NCBI RefSeq assembly: GCF_001423695.1
Contig: NZ_LMOZ01000002.1
Span: forward strand, 1,178,504 to 1,242,503
From: Leifsonia sp. Leaf336
GTDB lineage: Bacteria > Actinomycetota > Actinomycetes > Actinomycetales > Microbacteriaceae
DNA: 64,000 nucleotides
Reading direction: 5' to 3'
Below, piece after piece: positions 18,043 to 28,191 of this stretch. The position numbers and the translations under genes were made by a program. Positions within the stretch are counted from its first letter, which is position 1; each line of letters opens with the position of its first letter. A model generated the notes under the pieces. That model was not told where the DNA came from, made no database searches, and was given only the letters and a program-made list of their open reading frames with translations.

Positions 18043-19122
18043 ATGTCCGCGCACCGCATCACCCCCGTCCCCGCCGCTGCCCGAGAGCCGAGCGTCTGGC
18101 CGCCCGCGGCCTTCTGGAAGACCCTCGGCTCGCACATCGTCATCCCGCTGTTCCTGGCGGCGGGGATGGCGCTCGCGTATCTCGGCGCCTTCCACGCCGC
18201 CCAGCCCACCAACATCCCCGTCGGGATCGTCGGGGAGGGGCCGGCGGCGGAGGTATTCGCCCAGACGCTCAACGACAAGGCGCCCGACGCCCTCGACGTC
18301 CGCACGGTGGCGACCGTGAAGCAGGCCGAGCAGAAGGTCGCCGACGGCACGATCTCGGCCGCGTACGCGACCGACCCCTCGCACGCGACGATCATCCTGT
18401 CGACCGCGGCATCGCCCGCCGAAGCGAGTGCGGCGGAGGAGCTCCTGCTCCCGGTCGCATACCAGCAGCACCTCCCGGTGACCGTCGACGACGTGCATCC
18501 GGTTCCCGCCGACGACATGACCGGTCAGGGCCTGTTCTTCCTGATGGTCGCGATGAGCGTCGGAGGCTACTCGAGCGCGATCGCCATCGCCGCGGTGACA
18601 GCGAGTCTCGGCATCGGCTGGCGCATCGCGGTCTCCGCGGCGACCGCGGTCGTCGTCGCGGCGGTCGGCACCGTCGTCGCCTGCCCGCTCTTCCACGTGC
18701 TCACGGGCAACGAGTGGAGCATCGGCCTGCTCGGCGCGCTCTACACCTTCGGGATCATCACGATCGGGGTCGGCCTCCATCCGATGCTCGGCCGCTGGAC
18801 CACGCCGGCGCTCGTCCTCCTGTTCGTCATGCTCAACGTGACGACCTCCGGAGGCATCTTCCCCACGAACATGATGCCGCCGTTCTTCGCCGGCCTCAGC
18901 ACCTTCTGGACGGGCGCCGCCTGGCTCGACGCCGCCCGCGCACTCACCTACCTGCCCGGCCAGGCGTTCGGCTTCGACGGCCTCCGCCTGGCGCTCTGGG
19001 CGACGGCGGGCCTCGCGCTGATCGGCATCAGCCACCTCCTCACGCTGCGCCGTCGGCAGGCGGCCGACGACACTCTCGCCGCCACCGCGGAAGAGGAGGA
19101 GACGGCCGCGGTCGCCGCCTGA
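18043..19122 (+). CDS. Integral membrane protein, ABC-2/DUF3533-like
   Basis: A 359-residue membrane protein. One N-terminal transmembrane helix (about residues 28-50) is followed by an extracytoplasmic domain of about 110 residues rich in Val, Asp and Ala. About five closely packed helices (residues 165-340) and a short acidic tail follow. This layout is shared by DUF3533/YhgE-like ABC-2 type transporters, which are often under MarR control and linked to drug tolerance. No ATPase is adjacent. The ATG at 18043 has GAGAGGA 13 bases upstream; an ATG at 17998 lies inside the -10 box and is unlikely. Confidence 0.72.
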   Translation: MSAHRITPVPAAAREPSVWPPAAFWKTLGSHIVIPLFLAAGMALAYLGAFHAAQPTNIPVGIVGEGPAAEVFAQTLNDKAPDALDVRTVATVKQAEQKVADGTISAAYATDPSHATIILSTAASPAEASAAEELLLPVAYQQHLPVTVDDVHPVPADDMTGQGLFFLMVAMSVGGYSSAIAIAAVTASLGIGWRIAVSAATAVVVAAVGTVVACPLFHVLTGNEWSIGLLGALYTFGIITIGVGLHPMLGRWTTPALVLLFVMLNVTTSGGIFPTNMMPPFFAGLSTFWTGAAWLDAARALTYLPGQAFGFDGLRLALWATAGLALIGISHLLTLRRRQAADDTLAATAEEEETAAVAA

Positions 19123-19127
19123 CGCAA

Positions 19128-19153
19128 GGGCCGGGCGACGGCTCGCCCGGCCC
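19128..19153 (+). terminator. Hairpin terminator after the membrane gene
   Basis: An 11-bp perfect stem, GGGCCGGGCGA and TCGCCCGGCCC, with a 4-base loop begins 6 bases after the stop at 19122. A short T4 run occurs 9 bases later. It separates this gene from the tRNA promoter. Confidence 0.7.
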
Positions 19154-19227
19154 CCGCCGCGTTTTGTGGAAGCGGCGACGCATAGGCTAGAGTTGTTACT
19201 CGTGCCCGGGCCTTGGCCCGAAGCCCT

Positions 19228-19299
19228 TGGGGTATGGTGTAATTGGCAACACGGCTGATTCTGGTTCAGTTGTTCTTGGTTCGAGTCCAGGTACCCCAG
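19228..19299 (+). tRNA. tRNA-Gln (anticodon CUG)
   Basis: A 72-base cloverleaf. The acceptor stem TGGGGTA pairs with TACCCCA (19292-19298), the D-arm is GGTGTAATTGGCAACAC, and the anticodon arm GCTGA-TTCTGGT-TCAGT presents CTG. The T-arm is GGTTCGAGTCC, with discriminator G. No CCA is encoded. A promoter TTGTGG (19164-19169), 18-base spacer, TAGAGT (19188-19193) lies upstream, and a strong terminator follows at 19306. The lower-GC patch of unknown genes starts directly after it. Confidence 0.95.
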
Positions 19300-19305
19300 C
19301 TCAAG

Positions 19306-19330
19306 AGCCCCGGTTTTCCGGGGCTTTTTT
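19306..19330 (+). terminator. Rho-independent terminator of tRNA-Gln
   Basis: Stem AGCCCCGG / CCGGGGCT with a TTTT loop followed by a run of six T. Starts 7 bases after the tRNA. Confidence 0.93.
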
Positions 19331-19518
19331 GTTGGGCGGGTCATGACGATTTGATCCGCTCGATGTTTAGTCGATGAATAGGTTCCGACAACTAGCTGCG
19401 CATGACTCTGATGAACTGCGTTGGCGGCGATACGTCGACGAGCGCAAGCGGCGGAGCTGGATGAAGTCATCGGAATATTCAGACAGAAGGGACGGCGATC
19501 GGTCGGCTCCTCCCGCCA

Positions 19519-20211
19519 ATGGCACGATTCGGCGCGGAAGCGGCCGTGCGCTGGATGACGAAGCGCAAGGCTGTCGTTGAAACTGCTCCGGACATACTTC
19601 GAACGATTCTTTTCGTCCGGGTAGTAAGGCTGGCGCGCCAGCGATATCCGAAGCAGAAATCCGTACCGCACTACTGTCGACCTGTGAGCTACCAGGAACT
19701 CGTTGCGCCGCCCTCCGACGAGGTTCAGAGTATTGAGGTTCTCTGGGCGGATAGTATCGCCACTTTGATCTGCCTTGGCCTTTTCATGTCGGGTCCTTTT
19801 GTCGTTGTCCGGCGCTTCGTCTCCTCTGTACACGCGAATGGTCACCTCTCCGCGAGCCTGCTAATCGAGGCCGCCCGAACCTACGTTTCCGGTCTAGGAG
19901 TGATTTGGCTGGCTGCCGCTGCGTTGTTGCTAGGAGCAGCCTTTGTCGTTAAAGACCAAGCCGGTAAGCGCAGCCGAAGAGCGTACGCGGGGGTCCTCAA
20001 GCGGAGGCTCAGCGGACCGGTGGCAGAGTCGAGTCGAAACCTCGCCGACTATGAACGGCTAGAGTCGCGAGCTGAAGAGCTTGCCGAAAAACGCGCTGCT
20101 GTTGTTAGTGCAGCGTGGGGTCGGTCTGGGCGTAGGTTCGAGCGGTTCTCGGTCGGTCTGGGGATTCTGGGCGCGCTATTCATCCTGGTCGGATGGTGGC
20201 TGTTCGGCTAG
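19519..20211 (+). CDS. Hypothetical membrane protein
   Basis: I do not recognise the family. The 230-residue product has a basic N-terminal 70 residues, two central hydrophobic segments (about 76-98 and 115-140), a charged helical stretch with RNLADYERLESRAEELAEKR that may be a short coiled coil, and a C-terminal membrane segment ending GWWLFG. Three membrane passes are likely. Codon use is less GC-biased than in neighbouring core genes (many T- and A-ending codons), suggesting acquired DNA. The ATG at 19519 is the first in frame; later starts cannot be excluded. It lies 189 bases after the tRNA-Gln terminator. Confidence 0.55.
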   Translation: MARFGAEAAVRWMTKRKAVVETAPDILRTILFVRVVRLARQRYPKQKSVPHYCRPVSYQELVAPPSDEVQSIEVLWADSIATLICLGLFMSGPFVVVRRFVSSVHANGHLSASLLIEAARTYVSGLGVIWLAAAALLLGAAFVVKDQAGKRSRRAYAGVLKRRLSGPVAESSRNLADYERLESRAEELAEKRAAVVSAAWGRSGRRFERFSVGLGILGALFILVGWWLFG

Positions 20212-20605
20212 ACGCGCCGGACTTGCGAGCTGCGAAAATCTGATTGAAGCCTCGAACTAAGGAGCGTTACAAAGCTCTCGACGAACGAGAACAGGTGCAT
20301 CGCATTCACGAGTTTCCCCGCACCCGACGGCGACAAACGGGCCTGGAGTCGCTACGTGATCTTTCACACGAGCGCTGAGTCGATCCCGACGAGGTGCATC
20401 TGGACGCGGCTGGCACGCTCACCCACACAATTGCGAGACCCGCTCCCCAGCTGGGAGTTCGGGTCTCGCGGGTCATCAGCACGACGGCGGGCGACTTCGA
20501 TCAGGCACAGAGGCCGGTACGGCTTCCGAAGGCGTTCACACTCGCGGGCCCCGCGAAATCCCGACCGAATTGATCCCGTGATCAAGCAGGCGGTGAAGTC
20601 GACTA
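20212..20605. other. Gene-free stretch containing a nested hairpin
   Basis: No convincing gene on either strand. The notable element is at 20433-20469: GCGAGACCCG (20433-20442) pairs perfectly with CGGGTCTCGC (20460-20469), and inside it CTCCC pairs with GGGAG, giving a 15-bp interrupted stem with a 5-base loop. No T-run follows. Base composition is lower in GC than the core genome. Remnants of displaced genes may be present but cannot be named. Confidence 0.6.
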
Positions 20606-21427
20606 CTAACCTCTGAGGCTTGTGATGTAGCTGTCTAGCGCATTGTGGGCTAGATCCAGGCACCAGGCGATGGTGAAGAGGACTGTTGTTCCCACCAACA
20701 GCGCGGCGAACAAACCGAATGCGACCGGGTACCCCCAGTGGGCGAGGTGGGGCAGCCACGCGGCCTTCCTCTCGGAGCTGGGTTGCCGTCGGAAGGATTC
20801 CTCCAGCGCCGCTCGACGCCCTTCAGTCCTGGCGAGGAGCAGACGATAGGTGAGCCAGCCCGGGAGGACGTAAAGGACAAGGAAGGTGAAGAGGAGAAAT
20901 GCCCCCACCATCCAGCTGTAGACCAGGTCGACCATCTGTATGTTCGCGGTGATCGCAGCGTTACTCAGCGGAGCCGGGACATACGCGGTAGGCGAGGGCG
21001 TGATCGATGGAGCGGATGCGACATACGTTTCGTTGATCGAGCCGATTTGGTAGGCGATCGCTCCACCAACGATCCCGGAGATGATCAAGAGAGCGGTGGC
21101 CCACGTAACTCGCGCCAGCCAGGTAACTCCGAACCACAGGACGTTTCGCTCGCGGAGCGGAACGGGCGGCGCCAGATGCAAGGTGATCCTGAGCGCAACG
21201 ACGTAGACATATACGCACCAGAGCACCACCAGGAACGGCGGGACCAATCCGAGCGTCGCGAGCGCAATTCCGACCCCGATATCGGACCGACTCGCGGGTC
21301 CCGCAATAGTCGCAATCACCACGACACTGATCAGCGCAAGACCCGCAACCGCTCCACTGACCCAGCCGAGCCGCGTGAGGAACTGCCTGGGTCTCGATGC
21401 GTCGAGCCACACTCGCTCATCCGACAT
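20606..21427 (-). CDS. Hypothetical multi-pass membrane protein
   Basis: Family not recognised. The 273-residue protein has about five hydrophobic segments: near residues 21-43, 54-80, 98-125, 168-192 and 234-258. A Thr/Ser/Pro-rich outer loop (about 130-155) sits in the middle, and a basic Arg/Glu-rich cytoplasmic loop (RTEGRRAALEESFRRQ) comes before the last segment. Codon choice is less GC-rich than in core genes. The ATG start is the first in frame. It may belong functionally with the membrane protein at 19519, since both lie in the same patch, but they are not co-directional. Confidence 0.55.
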   Translation of the reverse strand: MSDERVWLDASRPRQFLTRLGWVSGAVAGLALISVVVIATIAGPASRSDIGVGIALATLGLVPPFLVVLWCVYVYVVALRITLHLAPPVPLRERNVLWFGVTWLARVTWATALLIISGIVGGAIAYQIGSINETYVASAPSITPSPTAYVPAPLSNAAITANIQMVDLVYSWMVGAFLLFTFLVLYVLPGWLTYRLLLARTEGRRAALEESFRRQPSSERKAAWLPHLAHWGYPVAFGLFAALLVGTTVLFTIAWCLDLAHNALDSYITSLRG

Positions 21428-21508
21428 AGCCGCTCCCCTGCGTGGCCCCTCGGGTTGGGCCGCCGTAAGAGCACCCTAGGGGTGAGATGCAGCCAAAGCC
21501 ACAATTGA

Positions 21509-21760
21509 AGCGCGTCGAGTATTGATGCGCGTCGCTTGGCGGGTGCGAATGCGACGATTCGCGATGTCACGGTCGTCGTCGACGAGGGTCGTGCGCGGGC
21601 CGACGGGGTCGACGAAGACGGAGGGAACGGCGAACTCTACCCGCACCTCTACGGAGCGATCCGGCCCGACTGGGTCATCGACGTCCGCCCGGCCGGCTTC
21701 GACAGCGAGGGCACGTTCCACTCTTCAGCCCTATCCCCGCCTCCGTTCACCCGCGCGTAA
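21509..21760 (+). pseudogene. Remnant of a DUF952 protein (C-terminal part)
   Basis: The open frame lacks a credible start and begins after a stop at 21506-21508. Its product contains ELYPHLYGAIRPDWVIDVRP, which corresponds to the conserved FPHLYGPL-plus-V-hydrophobic strand near the end of DUF952 proteins. Those are normally about 110 residues; only about 80 are open here and the N-terminal half is absent. A TTG at 21536 could start a 74-residue product, but without the N-terminal fold it is unlikely to be functional. Confidence 0.55.
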
Positions 21761-21847
21761 CCCGCGCGGGGGACACTGATGCGACCGGTGTTCGCGGATC
21801 CGGGGGGTTCCGCCCGAGCCGAAGGTCGCCCCATGATGCGGGCGACA

Positions 21848-21891
21848 GTGCGGCCGGTCTCATCCACAGGACGGGGTGAGACCGGCCGCAC
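21848..21891 (-). terminator. Long hairpin after the membrane protein gene
   Basis: A perfect 15-bp stem, GTGCGGCCGGTCTCA (21848-21862) with TGAGACCGGCCGCAC (21877-21891), and a 14-base loop. It lies 4 bases beyond the stop codon of the reverse-strand gene ending at 21896. There is no T-run, but its position fits a terminator or 3'-end stabiliser. Confidence 0.7.
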
Positions 21892-21895
21892 CTGT

Positions 21896-22825
21896 TCAGC
21901 GGACCGTGCCCGCTGGGCCGGTGTCGACTCGCGTGCCGTCGGTGGTCGTGCGTGCGGGGGCGGTGCCGTCCGCCGCGTACGCCGGATCGGTCGAGAAGCC
22001 GACGCGGTCGACGCGGCGGTGGTAGCGCATGCCGGCGAGGCCTCCCAGCATGGCGGCGACCAGGCTGACGACAGCGACCACCACGGTCGTGATGACGCCG
22101 GTCAGGGTCAGAGAACCCTCGTCGAGCGGGATGCGCGGGAAGCTGTTGAGGTTGCCCAGGATGTTGTACTGGCTGCCCAGGATGAGGCTCAAGATCGCCA
22201 CGACGACGGCGATGATCACGGCCCAGATCCACACCGCCACGCCCTGGCGCAGCCCGTTGAAGCGGGCCATGCGGCCCGCGACGTAGCCTCCGCAGAAGTA
22301 CGAGAGGAACAGGATCACGACGAGGGCGATGGCGCCGGCGAGGCCGACGGTCGCGGCGTTCTTGTTCGCCTGATCGGCGGCGGCATTGGCACTGCCCGTC
22401 GCGCCGACGCCGACGGCGGCGCCCGCGGCCGCGACCAGAGCGGTGAGCAGAACGGCCATTCCGGTGGCGCTCAGCCAGCCGAAGAACGCGGCGCCGAACT
22501 TCATTCCGCCGAACTCGCTGCGCTCGCGCGCGACGACGTCCTCACGAAGAGCCCGGTTGTCGACGACCGGTTCGGCCGCGACAGTCTCGGCCGGATACCG
22601 AGGAGGGCGGGTCCCGTCGTCGACAGAACGCTCGTCGAGGGGTACGGCGCGGTCGCCCGCAACGGGCGCGTCGTGCGCGGGGCGTCCCGGCTCGAAAGCG
22701 CGGGTCTCAGCGTCGTCCGCGCGAGTCGACGGGGCGTACGACCCGGGCTCCCGTTCGTACGCCCGGGTCGCCCGGTCGGGTTCAGCAGCGGTCGGTTCAT
22801 CCGCGGGGGGAGTGCGGTCGGTCAT
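21896..22825 (-). CDS. Membrane protein with long disordered acidic N-terminus
   Basis: A 309-residue protein. Residues 1 to about 105 are rich in Asp, Glu, Pro, Arg and Ala and likely disordered and cytoplasmic. Four hydrophobic segments follow: about 113-140, 158-185, 193-215 and 235-262. The last is followed by a polar tail. FCGGYVAGRMARFNGLRQG between segments 2 and 3 resembles loops seen in actinobacterial YrzE/TIGR04086-like four-helix proteins, but the family is not firmly recognised. ATG start with AGGAGGCTCC upstream on its strand. Probably monocistronic. Confidence 0.65.
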   Translation of the reverse strand: MTDRTPPADEPTAAEPDRATRAYEREPGSYAPSTRADDAETRAFEPGRPAHDAPVAGDRAVPLDERSVDDGTRPPRYPAETVAAEPVVDNRALREDVVARERSEFGGMKFGAAFFGWLSATGMAVLLTALVAAAGAAVGVGATGSANAAADQANKNAATVGLAGAIALVVILFLSYFCGGYVAGRMARFNGLRQGVAVWIWAVIIAVVVAILSLILGSQYNILGNLNSFPRIPLDEGSLTLTGVITTVVVAVVSLVAAMLGGLAGMRYHRRVDRVGFSTDPAYAADGTAPARTTTDGTRVDTGPAGTVR

Positions 22826-23016
22826 CTCGGAGCCTCCTGACGGTCCGCCCGCGGGATCGCGAGCGCGTGGGTCGATCTGCCTCAACGGAGGCTAGACGCG
22901 TCACTGCGCCGTGCCCAGGGCGTTGCATCGGGTGCCGGTCGGGTGTAAACGCGGCTGCGGATGCGGGTCCCCGAGGCGTACAATCGGTCCCACTTCGGCG
23001 GAGGGAGGGCGATCCG

Positions 23017-23487
23017 ATGGGATGGTTCGTCCGCCAGAACAAGTCCGATCCTGCCCCGGATCCGCTCGAGGACGGACTCGGTGGCGTCACCTTACTGGCG
23101 GTGCTCGAAGAGGCCGTCTGCCAGCTCGACGCCGTCGAGGCCCTCCTGGAGCGGTGCGCGATCGCGGGCGATCCCGGTCACGCCGCCGGCGTCAGGTCGG
23201 CGGACCGGAGGCTGGGCGCGGCGGAGGCCCGCCAGGGACTCCGACTGCGCGTCACCTTCACCCAGCTCGCGCGCTGGCTCGACGGGATGGTCTGCGAGCC
23301 GGAACAGGAGCGCTTGCGCGCCGCCACCTCCCGGCTGTTGCGGTTCTACCTCTTGATGATCAGCTCGGCGCTCGACGCCGCCTTCACACCGACGTCGCGC
23401 CAGCACATCGCCGTGCGCGGAGGGCGCGGCGGCACGGCCGGTCGCCTCATCGAACTGCGCGACCTCGCGCGGGCGGCCGTCGAGTAG
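23017..23487 (+). CDS. Hypothetical protein
   Basis: A 156-residue soluble, mostly helical protein with no recognised domain. Features are a Trp near the N-terminus (MGWFVRQNK), an acidic stretch, and a central helical region with AVCQLDAVEALLERCAIAG and repeated Arg/Ala heptad-like spacing. Its ATG has a strong ribosome site, GGAGGGAGG, 9-17 bases upstream. Codon use is that of the core genome, so this is likely a genuine gene. It converges with the 45-residue gene at 23506. Confidence 0.6.
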   Translation: MGWFVRQNKSDPAPDPLEDGLGGVTLLAVLEEAVCQLDAVEALLERCAIAGDPGHAAGVRSADRRLGAAEARQGLRLRVTFTQLARWLDGMVCEPEQERLRAATSRLLRFYLLMISSALDAAFTPTSRQHIAVRGGRGGTAGRLIELRDLARAAVE

Positions 23488-23505
23488 CCCTCGCGCGGAA
23501 GGCGC

Positions 23506-23643
23506 TCAGGGCGTCCTGTGCATGCCCGGCGATTGCGGCGCGCCCGAGAGCGAGTCGATCACGGCGACGGATCCGAAGCCGACCAGCGCGGCTGCGATCA
23601 CCGACAGCAGGACAGCGACCAGCACGGACTGACGACGATTCAT
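23506..23643 (-). CDS. Small single-pass membrane peptide (45 residues)
   Basis: A short gene with an ATG at 23641-23643 and a TGA at 23506-23508. The product starts MNRRQSVLV, has one hydrophobic helix (about residues 6-30: VLVAVLLSVIAAALVGFGSV) and ends in a short polar tail SPGMHRTP. Positive residues before the helix suggest N-inside orientation. A G-rich run (GGGGGGAAC) directly before the start may serve as ribosome site. Function is unknown; it could be a membrane-stress or regulatory peptide. Confidence 0.5.
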   Translation of the reverse strand: MNRRQSVLVAVLLSVIAAALVGFGSVAVIDSLSGAPQSPGMHRTP

Positions 23644-23759
23644 GTTCCCCCCATGAGCAGATGCTCGGAACCCAATGCTCGGTCAGGCTAGCACCTGGAC
23701 GCGCGTAGGCAGAATCGCCGTTCCACCCCGGGCGATCTGCGCCTCCCAAAGAGCGTTGC

Positions 23760-25711
23760 TTACGCTCTCCGGCGGATCCGGGAGGCGATCAGGGCCAACA
23801 CTCCGCCGGCGATCGCCGCCACAGCCGCCGCGAATCCGGCCGCGATCGCGAGGCCGTCGCCCCCGCCGGTGTCCGCCAGCTCGGTCGTGGTCAGCCCGGC
23901 GGTTCCTGTATCAGCGCCCGAGCCTCCCGTCGACGGAGGAGGGGGCGGTGGCGCGGTGACAGGCGCCAGCGCGAAGTCCTGCGCGCCGATGGTCTCGCCG
24001 GCGTCGGTGATCGTGATCGTCCGCGTCGCATTCCCGTCGACGACGAACCCCGGCGGAGGCGTCACGGTGATCGTGTACGTGCCGGAGGACAGGTCTCCCG
24101 TGGCGTACATCCCGTCCGCTTGCGTCGTCAGAGCGGTCGTTCCCGTCGGCCCCTGGATGCTGATCCCGACGTCAGCGACCGGCCCGGACGGCGACGTCAC
24201 GGCTCCCTCGACGGCGCCCGTCCGCGCGAGCGCGAAGTCGACTCCGGTGACATCCGACATCCCGACGGTCTCGGCCCGGCTTGCGGCGCCGGTGACCGTG
24301 TAGCCCGGCGGCGCGGCCACCGAAATGGTGTAGGCGCCGGCGGCGAGACCGTGGAACAGGTAGCTGCCGTCCGCCTCGGTCACCACACTCTCCGTGCCTC
24401 CCGCCGACGTGGCGGTGACGACCACCCCCGCCACACCGCCGCCGGCGTCGAGGACCCGCCCGGACAGGTCGGGGTTCGCCCGCAGGGTGAAGTCCACGCC
24501 GACGATCGGCGTCTCCGAGCTCGCCGGCACGGTGACCGGCACCGGTCCGCCGATGACCGAGTATCCGGCTGGGACGCCGACGACCTGCACCTGGTACGTC
24601 CCGACCGCCGCCGTGTCGAACAGATACGTCCCGTCGGGGCCGGTGGTCGTCGTGATGCCGGGCGCCAGCTGGACGGTCGCGTTCGGCACGGGGGTGCCCT
24701 CGGTATCGCGAACGGTCCCACCGATGGCCACGGGGACGATCACGTGCATCCCGAAATCCACGACCGCGTCGGTCGCGGCCAGGTCGGCGGGTTTGGTGCG
24801 AGCGCCCTCGGCGATCATCCCGGCGGGAGGGCTGAGCGTCACGGTGTATCCGTCGCTCGCCTGCACCCCGGTGAACGCGTAGCTGCCGTCGGGCGCGGAG
24901 GTCGTGGTGGCCACGACGGCGCCCTCGGCATCGCGCAGCGTCAGGGTGGCGCCTCCCGGCGAGCCGGTCGTTGCGGCGACGGTGCCCGTGATGTCCCTCG
25001 CCAGGGAGGCGAACCAGGTCTGGTAGACCGGCAGCCCGGAACGCTGGGTGAACACGAAGGTCAGCGCTGAGATCGGCGCGTTCGGCTCGAACCAGCCGGC
25101 CGAGCCGTTGGTGTCGGTGGCGGCCGCGTTGCCCGTCAGCGTGAGGGAGGCCGGGTCCCACGCCGGCACATCCGCCGCGGAGCCTGTGCACGACGGCTTG
25201 CCGGCGATGCCCGGCGCGCAGTAGTTGAAGCCGCCGCGATAGCCGAGCTGAGCCGCCGACAGAAGGGCGCCGTCGGGGCCGATGCCCGCACCTGCACCTT
25301 GTCGGCGTCGATGTCGCCGAGCACGAACGTCCAGCCGGAGGTCGGAGTGGGAGCGGCGAACGAATATGTCGTCGTCGACGGCGCGGTCGGGGAGTCGGCC
25401 TTGGGGCGGAGGTTCAGGTACGGCCGGCCTTGGCTCGAGCCGTACTTCGCGCCGACGGGCGTACCGGCGGCCAGCCAGGTCGAGGCTCCGCTGATCACGC
25501 CGATCTGGCCCTGCCGCGAGTCGGTCCTCACGGTCGCGGTCATCGCCGGGAGGTTCGCGACCTGAACGCTGAACGCGTTGGTCCCCGTCGTCGCCCAGCC
25601 CGCCCAGAGCCCGGTCGTCGCCGCGCTGGCGGGAGAGGCGAGCACCGCGGGCATCGCGAGCGCCGCGAGCGCCACGACCAGCGCGACGGGCACGAGCGAA
25701 CGGGAGCGCAC
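23760..25711 (-). pseudogene. LADTG-anchored surface protein with Cna-B-like repeats, frameshifted
   Basis: Reads as one gene of about 650 codons broken by a single-base shift near 25279-25282. The first part has a signal peptide (basic start, hydrophobic core, cleavage after SPASA). After the shift come at least four carboxypeptidase-regulatory/Cna-B-like repeats with DGSYAFTGV, DGTYLFDTA, DGSYLFHGL and DGMYATGDL turns. A Pro-rich linker, the sorting signal LADTG, a hydrophobic helix and an RIRRRA tail complete it. LAxTG is the class E sortase motif of actinobacteria. One extra G after TCG would restore VRASGPDGALLSAAQLGYRG. It may be a real mutation, phase variation or a sequencing error. 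Confidence 0.8.
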
Positions 25712-25779
25712 CCGGAGAATCTACGCCGCTCGCGCGGACGCGTCCAGGGTCGACAGCCGCACGTGCGGAGGACCTCCGC

Positions 25780-25977
25780 TCAGCGACCGCGACGTCTCCG
25801 AAGGCCGAACCCGATCAGCACTCCGCCGCCGACGGCCACCAGCACGCCGACTCCGCGGACGATCCACTGCACCTCGCCGGTGGCCGCCTCGACCAGCAGG
25901 GGACCCGCGAGGCCGACGACCACGAGCAGGATGCCGACGACGAAGAACCAGGGGGAGCCGTTGGTGCGTTCGACCAT
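25780..25977 (-). CDS. Small two-helix membrane protein
   Basis: A 65-residue protein with two hydrophobic helices (about residues 11-29 and 38-58) and a basic C-terminus GLRRRRGR. No family recognised. The ATG at 25975-25977 was chosen; an in-frame GTG at 26010 would add 11 residues and has no better ribosome site. It is divergent from sufS, with about 100 bases between. Confidence 0.55.
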   Translation of the reverse strand: MVERTNGSPWFFVVGILLVVVGLAGPLLVEAATGEVQWIVRGVGVLVAVGGGVLIGFGLRRRRGR

Positions 25978-26021
25978 GGCATCGAGCCTACCGGCGGGTC
26001 GGAGGCCCACCTCGAGCGTGA

Positions 26022-27796
<1,775 letters not shown>

Positions 27797-27824
27797 CCGC
27801 GGCGTCCTGCGGCTCGGTGCGGTC

Positions 27825-28106
27825 TCAGGGGACGGGTGCGAGGTCGACCTCGTCGGCGATGGCCTCCAGGGCGGACGGCAGGGTCGGGAACGTCGTGCCG
27901 TAGATCAGGCCGGAGGGGCCGGCCGCGGTCCAGGTCTCCGTCTGCTTGGCGACCTTGCCCACGAGGTAGCGCTTGTGCCCGCCGAGCACCTGGCGCTGCG
28001 CGATGGGCAGCGTGAGCGGAAAGGCGTAGACATCGCCGCGCGGACTCACCACCAGCTCCCAGCGGGCGCGGCCCGGGTTGAACTTGCTCGTGAAGATGCG
28101 CGACAT
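27825..28106 (-). CDS. Hypothetical protein
   Basis: A 93-residue protein of unknown family with KFNPGRARWELVVSPRGDVY and GHKRYLVGKVAKQTETW segments that suggest a small beta-rich fold. The ATG at 28104-28106 is chosen because AAAAGG lies 5-10 bases upstream; a GTG at 28145 would add 13 residues but has no ribosome site. It sits between sufU, which it converges with, and the marR gene upstream on the same strand. Confidence 0.55.
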   Translation of the reverse strand: MSRIFTSKFNPGRARWELVVSPRGDVYAFPLTLPIAQRQVLGGHKRYLVGKVAKQTETWTAAGPSGLIYGTTFPTLPSALEAIADEVDLAPVP

Positions 28107-28191
28107 GATGGCCTTTTGTACCTCGCCGACGGTGTCCGTCGCCACGAAGATGACGGCCTGTTGCGGCGAGCGGGCGCGCAGGGCCCGCTCG

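Noticed and set aside
20726-20740. GGGTACCCCCAGT, similar to the 3' end of tRNA-Gln, as an attachment-site copy
   Set aside because: Similarity is only about 10 bases, it lies within a coding sequence and no integrase is present.
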